DNA from: a virus
Reading direction: 5' to 3' (one strand)
Length of the DNA stretch: 37,956 nt
IMG/VR virus record: IMGVR_UViG_3300010157_000131
Location: 1-37,956 of that record
A program made the position numbers and the translations under genes. Shown piece by piece: positions 31,601 through 37,956 of the stretch; the stretch's first letter is position 1; each line of letters begins with the position of its first letter. Under the pieces are notes generated by a model. That model saw only the letters and a program-made list of their open reading frames with translations. It searched no databases and was not told where the DNA came from.

Positions 31601-33224
31601 CAGTTTTAAGTACGCCATAGATAAGGGTTACTTGACTGAAGAAGAAGCAACTCGTATTGCTATGACTAGGGCTACATTTTCGATGATGCCTCAGATTCAC
31701 AATACTGCCCTTCGTACCCAGTTCTCTATCCTTGCTCGTAACTATCTGCCATTTTATTTTGCCCAAGAACAAGCTATGCGTCGTGCCGGTTCACTCATCG
31801 CGTCAAACCCCGCTGCCTTTCGTCAATATCAATTAGTCCAACAAGGAGTAAATAACCCAGGATTTGTTGAAACAGATTCATTGGGAAATAAACATTTGAC
31901 TATTCCAATCGTGGGAGAAATCGGTGCTTCATTCCTTACAGGAGCAGCAGCACTTGGGCTTCCAGTTGTCGGTGGACTTCCAGTAAGCGCAACAGGTGGT
32001 ATGCAATCCCTTCGTACAGTCCTTCCAGAATTTACTGTTCCTGGAGTATCTCCATTTGTTACTGTAGCCCTTAATTCGCTTGGTTCCCTTGATCCAGTTT
32101 TAGAACGAGAAATTAAAAAGGTTGTCGGTGGGGCAGGATTTAACCGTTCTATTATTGACCAGTTAATCCCTAACTCTCCTATGCGTAACGCTTTCAAGGC
32201 TCTCAATGCTAACGAAATGGAATCTTCTTTTTATAACGCCATGATTTCCTCAATCGCTTCTGCTCAATATCATGGTCAGATGCCACCGTCAGATGCCTCT
32301 CCATTGGTCAAGGCTGCCTTCCTAGACCGCATTAAGAACAATGCTCGTTCAATTCTATGGATGAAGGCTCTACTAAGCACTTGGAGCCCGCTAGCCCCTA
32401 CTGTGAGCCAAGAAGATCCAGGGCTTCGTGATGAGTTTTATAACCTTATGAAGCAAAAGTCTGAAGTTACTGGTAAGAACATGACCTTCCCTGAAGCCCT
32501 TGGCGTATTCCTCGCTCGTCATGGAGATAAGGCTATTTCCTACACAATCGGTCATACTGAGTCAGCCGTTCCTGGCGCGATGATGCCTTATACCAATGAA
32601 GCTATTTCTTGGATTCAAAACAACAAGGATCTCATCAATTCCAAGAATGGAACTGGAGCAGCCTTCCTTATCCCTCAGACAACAAGCACATCAGGGGATG
32701 CCCAAGCAATTCACGATGAACTTATCAAAATGCACCTTCGCGGTAATAGGACTCCTGACGAGTTCCTCAAGTCTGTTTATATTGCTGCCGGAAACAATTT
32801 CATTTATGCTCAAAAGCCAGCCCACGATAAAGCAATGGCTGACCTTAAAGCAGCTGGAGAATCTCAGGCAGATGAACGGGCATCATGGAGCGCTTTTGTT
32901 AAATCCTATGGATCAACCAATCCTATTTGGGAAGCCGATTACTCATCCCCAGTCCGTACTCAAAATGCTGTCCACGCCGTTGAGCAACTTCAAAGCATCT
33001 TTGCTGATAAGAACCCACCAAAGGGAGTTCAAGCAGATTTGGTAAGAGGTTTGTTAAATGATTGGGTTAACCATACTCAAGCAGTTCAAATGTATGGAGA
33101 TACCTATGGCCAGGAAGCGGTAACAACAGAGAAAGAGAACTGGCAAGCCTACCTTGATACAATGGCTACCAAAGAACCCCGCTTGAATTCAGTAATCAAT
33201 TCAGTATTTAGGAGATTGGCATAA
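28611..33224 (+). CDS. Very large virion protein, probable DNA-ejection/inner-core protein
   Basis: 1537 residues, TTG start with GGAG 8 bases upstream. Mostly helical with two hydrophobic stretches: near 112-129 (LMATAAVAGGAALGTLVM) and near 1100-1125 (GEIGASFLTGAAALGLPVVGG). RTQFSILARNYLPFYFAQEQAMRRAG (about 1035-1060) resembles a conserved helix of large phage virion proteins. Placed between portal and scaffold, in a phage without a tape measure, it fits an internal protein injected with the DNA, as in other podoviruses. No enzyme motif was identified. The role is inferred from size, place and hydrophobic segments. Confidence 0.7.
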   Translation: MASPSDNINQALTDNPKIIQTPSLTDPVFKSSDPHTAAAVITHGYGVTTTQQALQDHAAEGDNQSFWNKAFGGAGKVVMGSLNWLAKPLQEVQRDYKYIHSVYTRHGIFEGLMATAAVAGGAALGTLVMPGEGTIAGGELAATLEKNLFGHKFQPDSYADSNDPNYKVSMGRDFSNLVGQVPGLGTFKNTNKGLGKVLSGTGDMAFDFTADPFVLAMKARTAVKTGEWLSESLLVKSNAFRTAMPGVQDFLERNSLRIFSPEQMDKLWQAGEKGNVGLTDRIFGAPGAQYHRALNEVADLASQKDGAGALISKFPGLSGIAKYIVETPGAKVTAKDVHDVFVKVSYEDAFMKAYSTNGQAMVPFRSVARSVLSKTADKMRQGAGNEEMYLRANQANFFLPKKVQGATIQKLPDKVTGELKDAVVINADKEWNTPVAYRVAKAAVMPFSDQARKDAADGMRTAIAGKIRTFSGYVPYDIDAATNELSTMKFDPNNASAGQNVYRMLRFSMPESMARQKTAEFVAGDLGQKKTIYAGAINEMVKAAGVPDDIKFVRDVQDTIQMHVETPLSRSNYGVGRKMGNKASIVELPSGDASMGAFEDHAGKFAIPDFRELKTAMRNVSAYGKIYGTIDNFAAKYTDGVFKPLALLTGGFGLRIAASELIPQIFRFGSVDVAKAKIAGAAQKMNYKLIDGEADAILHNASLALSAGTDAKDFIAQQTQKEGKIVRKTIAKGLTKLASEEDLDLAARITIATKGHVATGATLTGHGIPAEQQEFMRQITELAGIDGKRQMIKPTGKFTEYTSGDPKFELHYWNQLAHSVSTASRKQIVADALQELKAGKTADEAWSIAQKKDLARIHGVKYDPSKPNYMGDKLDPKEDILKAERTKLGAYTAEDPAHFAARRTDIMSNLFTGPNGETNKELMQMIVNGEKPSLNYLRNLDAKMKPTAVAGQEYEVTVGPNLLNRITNFGFGKVIDPVVNGLSRQPLFFNHVKNEMSSFKYAIDKGYLTEEEATRIAMTRATFSMMPQIHNTALRTQFSILARNYLPFYFAQEQAMRRAGSLIASNPAAFRQYQLVQQGVNNPGFVETDSLGNKHLTIPIVGEIGASFLTGAAALGLPVVGGLPVSATGGMQSLRTVLPEFTVPGVSPFVTVALNSLGSLDPVLEREIKKVVGGAGFNRSIIDQLIPNSPMRNAFKALNANEMESSFYNAMISSIASAQYHGQMPPSDASPLVKAAFLDRIKNNARSILWMKALLSTWSPLAPTVSQEDPGLRDEFYNLMKQKSEVTGKNMTFPEALGVFLARHGDKAISYTIGHTESAVPGAMMPYTNEAISWIQNNKDLINSKNGTGAAFLIPQTTSTSGDAQAIHDELIKMHLRGNRTPDEFLKSVYIAAGNNFIYAQKPAHDKAMADLKAAGESQADERASWSAFVKSYGSTNPIWEADYSSPVRTQNAVHAVEQLQSIFADKNPPKGVQADLVRGLLNDWVNHTQAVQMYGDTYGQEAVTTEKENWQAYLDTMATKEPRLNSVINSVFRRLA

Positions 33225-33709
33225 TGGCTACCAAACCAACTTTACCGCCACCAACACCACAAACAGGTTCTCAGACTATTGATACTCCATCAACAACATC
33301 AACTACTGGGTATAAGCCAGCAGCAGTTGGAGCAGGGGCAAGCAAAACTAAAAGCATCCCACGCTTTTCAAAATCTATTGACCGCCCAGATTTTAATACA
33401 ACTCAATTTATTACTAATAACATCTATCAAAATCTTATGGGTAGAGATGCAACAGCAGCTGAAATTGCTAAATGCCATCAGGCATATACGCAATACGCAG
33501 CGACTCATCCAACCAATACTGGATCATCTATGCTTGATACGACTTCAGGCGTTGACCGTCAATCTACTTCGATTAACACAGGAACAAACGAACAAAGTTT
33601 TATTGCTAATCTTGTCAATGGTTCAGCAGAATCTAAGGCTTATACTTCAGCAACTACTTACATGGATGCTATACAAAGTTACATTAACAAGTCGAGAGGT
33701 CTGTACTAA
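33224..33709 (+). CDS. Internal virion protein candidate, small
   Basis: 161 residues. Pro/Thr-rich first 45 residues, then a helical core (TTQFITNNIYQNLMGRDATAAEIAKCHQAYTQYAATHP ... YMDAIQSYINKSRGLY). The NLMGRDATxxEI motif is familiar from internal virion proteins of other short-tailed phages. Stop overlaps the next start. Confidence 0.6.
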   Translation: MATKPTLPPPTPQTGSQTIDTPSTTSTTGYKPAAVGAGASKTKSIPRFSKSIDRPDFNTTQFITNNIYQNLMGRDATAAEIAKCHQAYTQYAATHPTNTGSSMLDTTSGVDRQSTSINTGTNEQSFIANLVNGSAESKAYTSATTYMDAIQSYINKSRGLY

Positions 33710-35553
33710 TGGCATCTAAGAACCAAGCGCAATCAATATCTAAAGCAAAAGCATTTATTAAATGGGCACAAACACAGGCTAAAAAGCATGGTGATAAATC
33801 TGAAATTAGTCCATCTAGTGCTTTAGGTTCTCCGTATTCTCTTAGTGACTATAAGACTTGGGGAGAAGTTGTAGCAGATGCAAAAAAGCAATTAGTTGAA
33901 GCGCAGAAACCACCTGCCCCACCATCGGTTACAAAGATTCCACGCAATTCTGCATATCTTGCTCAAGAACTTAGAGCAGCACAAGTTGCAGTTGGGCATG
34001 ACCAAAGCCTTATTGATACATATACTCCTGGAACAAAAGAATATATTGATGCCCAAAATGCTCTTGACGCAGATCAAAAAGCACTTGATGCTAAACAAGC
34101 AGAATTTGATAAAGCATCTAAAGCAGAAAAAGCAACGAAGGATACTAAAGATACAACAGATGCAGCGGCAAAAGCGGCAGCGGATGCAGCCAAAGCACAA
34201 AATGATTTAGAGACAGCTAAGGCTAGAGCATTAGCCAAAGACCCGAAGGCTGACCCAAATGCTGATCCAGCAGTTCAAGATGCAAAAAAGAAAGCAGACG
34301 ATGCAAAAGTAAAATCTGATACTGCTTCCAGCAAGGTTACTGGCGAACTTCGCTACGGTCCTAATGGGGAAAGTCTTGTTCCTGGAACTGCTGCTTATGA
34401 AAAAGGAAGCACAGTAAAGCCAAAAGTAGTAGTTGCACAAACACCAACACCTACATCTACAAAACCTACGGTAAAAGGTGGAACTTCTGGCACTAGCGGA
34501 ACTGGAATTAACAACAAAGGTGGGAAAGTAGTACCGCCACCAGTAGTAAATAAACCTGTAGATGTTAATGCGTTCCTTACAAAGTATGGAACTACACTTG
34601 CATTTATCAATTCAGATCCTTCACTTAAAAAATTGTTTAATGATGCAACTTCTAGCAAAGAAGGTGCTAACTGGGATGCCAAAAAATTTACCGCTGCCCT
34701 TGCTAATACCGATTGGGCTAAGAGACTTTCTAATTCTGCACAACAAGAAGAATTAACAAGACTTCAGAATCCTTCAGAATATGCTTCTTCATACAACAAT
34801 ATGAGATCGCATATTGCTCAAGTTGCTGTTCAAATGGGAGAAGCAATTACTCCTGCTGATATTGGACCAGAGATTAAACCAACTGGACCTAATGGGACAT
34901 TTACACAAGAGGATGTAAAACGTACAGAAGGAACTGTTACTCAATGGGCTTTGGATCATTCAAACGACCCATCATTTAGTACAGGTGAAGCATTGCAAAC
35001 ATTCATTGCTACTAAAGGAACAATCAATCTTGCCCTTCCTGGTGGTTTAGCAGCAAAGAACAATATGGATTTGAAAGCCTATGCTGGTCAAATGGGATTA
35101 GGTTCACTTGCCCTTCCACCATCATCTGACCCGTCTGCAATGGGAAATGATTACTTTAGCGCGGCAGCACAATCTATTCTTCTTGGCAAATCAACTGTTG
35201 AAACTTGGAAAGCAGATTTGCTTTCACAAGCAAAAAATACTTATAAAGCATTTGCTCCAGCTCTTGATGCTGGTCAAACTGTTAAAAACATTGCAGCACC
35301 ATATATCAATACAATGGCTAACCTTCTTGAAATTCCTACAGACCAAATTGATTTAAGCGCAACTACTGGCTATGGCAAAATGGTTCACGATGCTCTTATT
35401 GGCAATGATCCAGCAAACCAAAAGCCAATGGCACTTTATGATTTTGAAAAGTTAATTAAGACTCGCCCTGAATGGGGTAAGACTAATAACGCAAGAGATA
35501 CAATTATGGGTGGCGTAGGCGACTTACTCAAAGCATTTGGAAAGGTTAGTTAA
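33709..35553 (+). CDS. Internal virion protein candidate with Ala/Lys coiled coil
   Basis: 614 residues. Residues about 80-215 are a long Ala/Lys/Asp-rich coiled coil (DQKALDAKQAEFDKASKAEK ... AAAKAAADAAKAQNDLETAKARA), then a Pro/Thr/Gly linker (about 240-285) and a globular helical C-terminal half (LTKYGTTLAFINSDPSLKKLF ... YDFEKLIKTRPEWGKTNNARDTI). No catalytic motif recognised. Likely part of the ejection apparatus with its neighbours. Confidence 0.6.
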   Translation: MASKNQAQSISKAKAFIKWAQTQAKKHGDKSEISPSSALGSPYSLSDYKTWGEVVADAKKQLVEAQKPPAPPSVTKIPRNSAYLAQELRAAQVAVGHDQSLIDTYTPGTKEYIDAQNALDADQKALDAKQAEFDKASKAEKATKDTKDTTDAAAKAAADAAKAQNDLETAKARALAKDPKADPNADPAVQDAKKKADDAKVKSDTASSKVTGELRYGPNGESLVPGTAAYEKGSTVKPKVVVAQTPTPTSTKPTVKGGTSGTSGTGINNKGGKVVPPPVVNKPVDVNAFLTKYGTTLAFINSDPSLKKLFNDATSSKEGANWDAKKFTAALANTDWAKRLSNSAQQEELTRLQNPSEYASSYNNMRSHIAQVAVQMGEAITPADIGPEIKPTGPNGTFTQEDVKRTEGTVTQWALDHSNDPSFSTGEALQTFIATKGTINLALPGGLAAKNNMDLKAYAGQMGLGSLALPPSSDPSAMGNDYFSAAAQSILLGKSTVETWKADLLSQAKNTYKAFAPALDAGQTVKNIAAPYINTMANLLEIPTDQIDLSATTGYGKMVHDALIGNDPANQKPMALYDFEKLIKTRPEWGKTNNARDTIMGGVGDLLKAFGKVS

Positions 35554-36887
35554 TGGCTGGAGAAAACGGTGGTCCAGGAATAGTCCCAGTTAAAACCCCA
35601 TTAACTGCACAAGAAATAGCAACAGGTAGAAGCCCTATGCCAGTTGCCCCTACAGTTCTTCCTACTCAATTTACTGCTGTACAATCTGGAACTGGTTTAG
35701 GCTCTAGTGCTACTGCCGCACACGCTGCACAAACTGCTGCTCAAGTAGCAAATCCTGCTGAACCTCATCAACATTACGGTCTTGGCGTTAATGGAGTTTC
35801 AAAACTTTATTGGGATGCTGGCTGGCAAGCTGGTCCAAATGGACAACCACAAAAAATTGGTACTGTAAATGCAGGTGGAGCAGGTGGAGCAGGTGGAGCA
35901 GGTGGAGCAAGCGGAACGGGTAGTTCTGCTGATCATGGAAAAGTTACTGGAACTCAAACTATAACAAAAAATGGGCATCAAGTAATTGTTACTACTTTTG
36001 AAGATGGTACTACTAGCGAAGTAGATTATGGTCTATCCGCTGCTGACCAAGCACAACAACAAAATTGGTTAGCAGTTGGCAAAAACCTTCTTGAGCAATA
36101 TGGTGTTGGCTCTCTTTGGAATGATTATCAAGATTTGATTCTTAACAAAGGATATAACTCTGCTACGGCTATGCTTGCTATTCAAAGCCTTCCTTCTTGG
36201 ACTAATAGATTTTCAGCTAATAAAACTCGTTTAGCCCAAGGACTTCCCGTTCTTGATCCAGCGACATACCTTGCTACAGAAGAAAAATATAAAGATGTAA
36301 TGATTAGTGCTGGAATTGATAAATCTGTTTACAACGATACAAACAAACTTGGTGAACTTATGGCAAAAGATGTATCTCCTTATGAGATGCAACAACGCCT
36401 AGATGCTGCTCGTTTTGAGTTGGATAATAAAGACCCTTATGTAGTTGACCAACTTAAAATGCGTTTTGGATTATCAACCGGAGATATAGTCCTTCATATG
36501 CTTGACCCACAACTAGCTGCTTCAGTTGTAGCCCAAAAGGTTGCTTCGGCTAAGATTGGTGCAGAAGCAGCACGTCAGGGTCTAGGAGTTTATGGGGTTG
36601 ATTCTGCTGACAAACTTGCTAATGCCGGTGTCAGTCAGGCTCAGGCAGCAACAGGATTCTATAACATTGCTCAAGAGCAACAACTTACCCAAGCCCTTCC
36701 AGGGGATACTTCAGGATCACTTACCGCTGACCAATTAGCCAATGCTGAGTTCTCACTTAGCGCACAAGATGCGTTGGCAAAAAGGAATGTTCAACAAAAG
36801 CGTGTTGCTGAGTATCAACAAGGTGGCGCTTTTGCAGCAGGAGCAGCAGGAGCAGGTGGCTTAGGAGTAGCCAACTCCGCTTCCTAA
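35553..36887 (+). CDS. Internal virion protein candidate
   Basis: 444 residues. A low-complexity N-terminal part with a GGA repeat (about 107-119), then a helical domain from residue about 160 (WLAVGKNLLEQYGVGSLWNDYQDLILNKGYNSATAMLAIQSLPSW). A later part (AARQGLGVYGVDSADKLANAGVSQAQAATGFYNIAQE) resembles segments of other phage internal proteins, and the tail is Gly/Ala-rich. Start overlaps the preceding stop (TAATG). Confidence 0.6.
   Translation: MAGENGGPGIVPVKTPLTAQEIATGRSPMPVAPTVLPTQFTAVQSGTGLGSSATAAHAAQTAAQVANPAEPHQHYGLGVNGVSKLYWDAGWQAGPNGQPQKIGTVNAGGAGGAGGAGGASGTGSSADHGKVTGTQTITKNGHQVIVTTFEDGTTSEVDYGLSAADQAQQQNWLAVGKNLLEQYGVGSLWNDYQDLILNKGYNSATAMLAIQSLPSWTNRFSANKTRLAQGLPVLDPATYLATEEKYKDVMISAGIDKSVYNDTNKLGELMAKDVSPYEMQQRLDAARFELDNKDPYVVDQLKMRFGLSTGDIVLHMLDPQLAASVVAQKVASAKIGAEAARQGLGVYGVDSADKLANAGVSQAQAATGFYNIAQEQQLTQALPGDTSGSLTADQLANAEFSLSAQDALAKRNVQQKRVAEYQQGGAFAAGAAGAGGLGVANSAS
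35872..35910 (+). repeat. 9-bp tandem repeat in coding sequence
   Basis: Four copies of GCAGGTGGA encoding Ala-Gly-Gly; a likely slippage-prone site that varies the linker length. Confidence 0.75.
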
Positions 36888-36898
36888 TTGCTTTTTGG

Positions 36899-36928
36899 TT
36901 AGACATTCTGTAGTCTTTTGTCTATAGG
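36899..36928 (+). promoter_or_regulatory. Dyad copy C, probable promoter of the scaffold-capsid unit
   Basis: TTAGACA (36899-36905), 13 bases, TGTCTAT (36919-36925). As a promoter: TAGACA, 17-base spacer, TATAGG (36923-36928) with an upstream TG. About 157 bases before the scaffold start. Confidence 0.55.
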
Positions 36929-36929
36929 T

Positions 36930-37084
36930 CCTATTGTGTTGGCAGTCTCCAAGTCGTCTGCCTGAGACCTCAAGACTTGAAGAGATTCGCCCCGTTGATG
37001 GCTTCACGGTGTCGTATCTGGTTTCGACCAAACAAACAATCAGCCCCGCCGTACCGCTATTCCTAGCAGGTGCGCGAAACGGAA
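36930..37084 (+). promoter_or_regulatory. Structured 5' leader of scaffold-capsid transcript
   Basis: No gene fits. It contains CAAGTC with GACTTG (about 36950-36979), GGCAG with CTGCC, and a TGGT-TTCG-ACCA hairpin (about 37019-37030). May stabilise or regulate the capsid message. Confidence 0.4.
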
Positions 37085-37609
37085 ATGGATACAGCAATGA
37101 GCGAATACGATTTTGATAATGAAGATATAGATACAACCATAGAAGATGAATCAGGAGAACCTTCAAAAGATTCTCGTCAATTTGTCCGTAAGTTAGAGCA
37201 AGAAGCGAAGGCTGGCAAGGCTGCCAAAAGAGAAGCTGATGAAGCCAAACTTGAAGCATCAAATGCTAAGCGCGAACTTGCTTTTATGAAGGCAGGAATT
37301 GACTTGGAATCTCCAACAGGTAAGTTGTTTGCGAAAGCATACGACGGAGAAACAACCTTAGAAGCAGTACGAGCCGCTGCCGGTGAATATGGGTTAATCC
37401 CAACTTCACAGACAGATGAAGTGAAGAACGATTTAGATGCTTTGAATCGTGTTGCACAGGCTTCTGCTGGATCAACAGGTGCGATTGCTCCAACTGCTCT
37501 TGATGCTATTCGTGGAGCGGCTGACCCCGCTGCTGTACTCAAAGTTCTTCAGGACAATGGAATCGCTATTTCAAATGACCAACCTGGCGCGTGGGTTTCA
37601 CTCGTCTAA
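37085..37609 (+). CDS. Scaffolding protein
   Basis: About 174 residues; starts at 37070 (GTG), 37085 or 37097 are possible and none has a clear ribosome site. Acidic N-terminus (YDFDNEDIDTTIEDESGE), a charged coiled coil (RQFVRKLEQEAKAGKAAKREADEAKLEASNAKREL), then the segment GIDLESPTGKLFAKAYDGE and an Ala-rich C-terminus. Position directly before the capsid gene and composition are those of a scaffold that guides head assembly. Confidence 0.82.
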   Translation: MDTAMSEYDFDNEDIDTTIEDESGEPSKDSRQFVRKLEQEAKAGKAAKREADEAKLEASNAKRELAFMKAGIDLESPTGKLFAKAYDGETTLEAVRAAAGEYGLIPTSQTDEVKNDLDALNRVAQASAGSTGAIAPTALDAIRGAADPAAVLKVLQDNGIAISNDQPGAWVSLV

Positions 37610-37634
37610 CTTATAGCGAAAAGAGATATAGAAC

Positions 37635-37956
37635 ATGGCATTAACACAAGTCAGTTCGCTTGATCTCTCCAAGGCTGCGTATGAGATGCTTGCATATTAT
37701 GCGCTTCGCCCGGAGCTTTACTACGATTCACTCGTAGAAATTCAATCAACGAACGCAACAAACCGAGGTACTTCAGTTACCTTCACAATCGCTTCAGATC
37801 TTGCTGAAGCATCAACAGCACTTACAGAAACTACAGATGTTACTCCAGTAGCAATGGCAGATTCTTATGTGACTGTTACACCTCTTGAATACGGTAACGC
37901 CGTTCAGCTTACTTCTAAGCTCGGTGCTACAGCGTTCATGGAAGTTAACCCAATCG
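37635..37956 (+). CDS. Major capsid protein, N-terminal part, cut by window edge
   Basis: 107 codons from ATG 37635 (AAAGAGAT upstream), then the window ends. The product (MALTQVSSLDLSKAAYEMLAYYALRPELYYDSL ... GTSVTFTIASDLAEASTALTETTDVTPVAM ... LEYGNAVQLTSKLGATAFMEVNPI) matches the N-terminal part of the N4-gp56-type capsid family. It most likely continues, after a gap, into the fragment at 1-712: the joined ends are out of frame by one base and family alignment suggests about 60 residues missing. Confidence 0.92.
   Translation, partial: MALTQVSSLDLSKAAYEMLAYYALRPELYYDSLVEIQSTNATNRGTSVTFTIASDLAEASTALTETTDVTPVAMADSYVTVTPLEYGNAVQLTSKLGATAFMEVNPI

Noticed and set aside
37019-37030. tRNA T-arm from TGGTTTCGACCA
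   Set aside because: No acceptor, D-arm or anticodon arm can be placed around it; it is a simple tetraloop hairpin.
36934-37116. 60-residue ORF starting TTG before the scaffold gene
   Set aside because: No ribosome site, overlaps the scaffold start in another frame, and the stretch looks like a structured leader.

Overview
The window is almost an entire genome of a small temperate podovirus-like phage, probably of a low-GC actinobacterium. It opens in the middle of a major capsid gene and closes inside the 5' part of what looks like the same gene. Going round the window gives one full phage gene order, so it is most likely a circular or circularly permuted genome of about 38 kb, cut inside the capsid gene with a short stretch (3n+1 bases, perhaps about 180) missing. 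An actinobacterial host is suggested by a WhiB-family protein, an r1t-like holin, a secreted transglycosylase of actinobacterial type and an HslV/proteasome-like peptidase. The moderate AT content fits freshwater actinobacteria of the acI/Nanopelagicales type; this is inference, and no host gene is present.

Layout. 1-5997 (+): capsid C-terminus, two small conserved head/neck proteins, a connector-like protein, a beta-rich tail protein and a tail fibre. No tape measure or major tail protein is seen, hence 'podovirus-like'. 6013-6813 (+): tyrosine integrase. 6860-9017 (+): lysis cassette (coiled-coil membrane protein, permuted NlpC/P60-like hydrolase, HEXXE metalloprotease-like protein, amidase endolysin, r1t-like holin). 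9028-11584 (+): second virion block with a protein made of about 14 repeats of 20 residues. 11630-12887 (+): HTH protein and metallophosphoesterase. 12884-13626 (-): HslV-like peptidase and a small partner.

13760-19761 (+): early/recombination operon behind a good promoter overlapped by a dyad. It holds a RecT/Beta annealase, a Cas4-like nuclease, WhiB, a resolvase-like nuclease, a secreted transglycosylase, SSB, an excisionase-like HTH protein and many tiny Cys-rich proteins, plus a likely structured RNA at 17679-17778. 19958-21867 (-): leftward operon with a two-domain DnaN-like sliding clamp and Cys-rich small proteins, ending in a terminator at 19771-19802. 21868-22931: long non-coding region with direct repeats, a purine/pyrimidine strand switch and regulatory dyads; candidate origin or control region. 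22932-23096 (-): one small gene. 23151-37956 (+): dNMP kinase, large terminase with an N-terminal HTH, three tiny basic proteins, portal, a 1537-residue ejection-like protein, three further internal virion candidates, scaffold and capsid N-terminus.

How it fits together. Structural and packaging genes run rightward in one arc through the cut. The early region brings recombination, an SSB and a clamp, but no polymerase, helicase or primase that I can recognise, so replication probably relies on the host replisome. A recurrent dyad, TTAGACA-N13-TGTCTAA, occurs at four intergenic positions with constant spacing and may be the phage's own promoter/operator signature. Integration is implied by the integrase, but no repressor or attP was identified.
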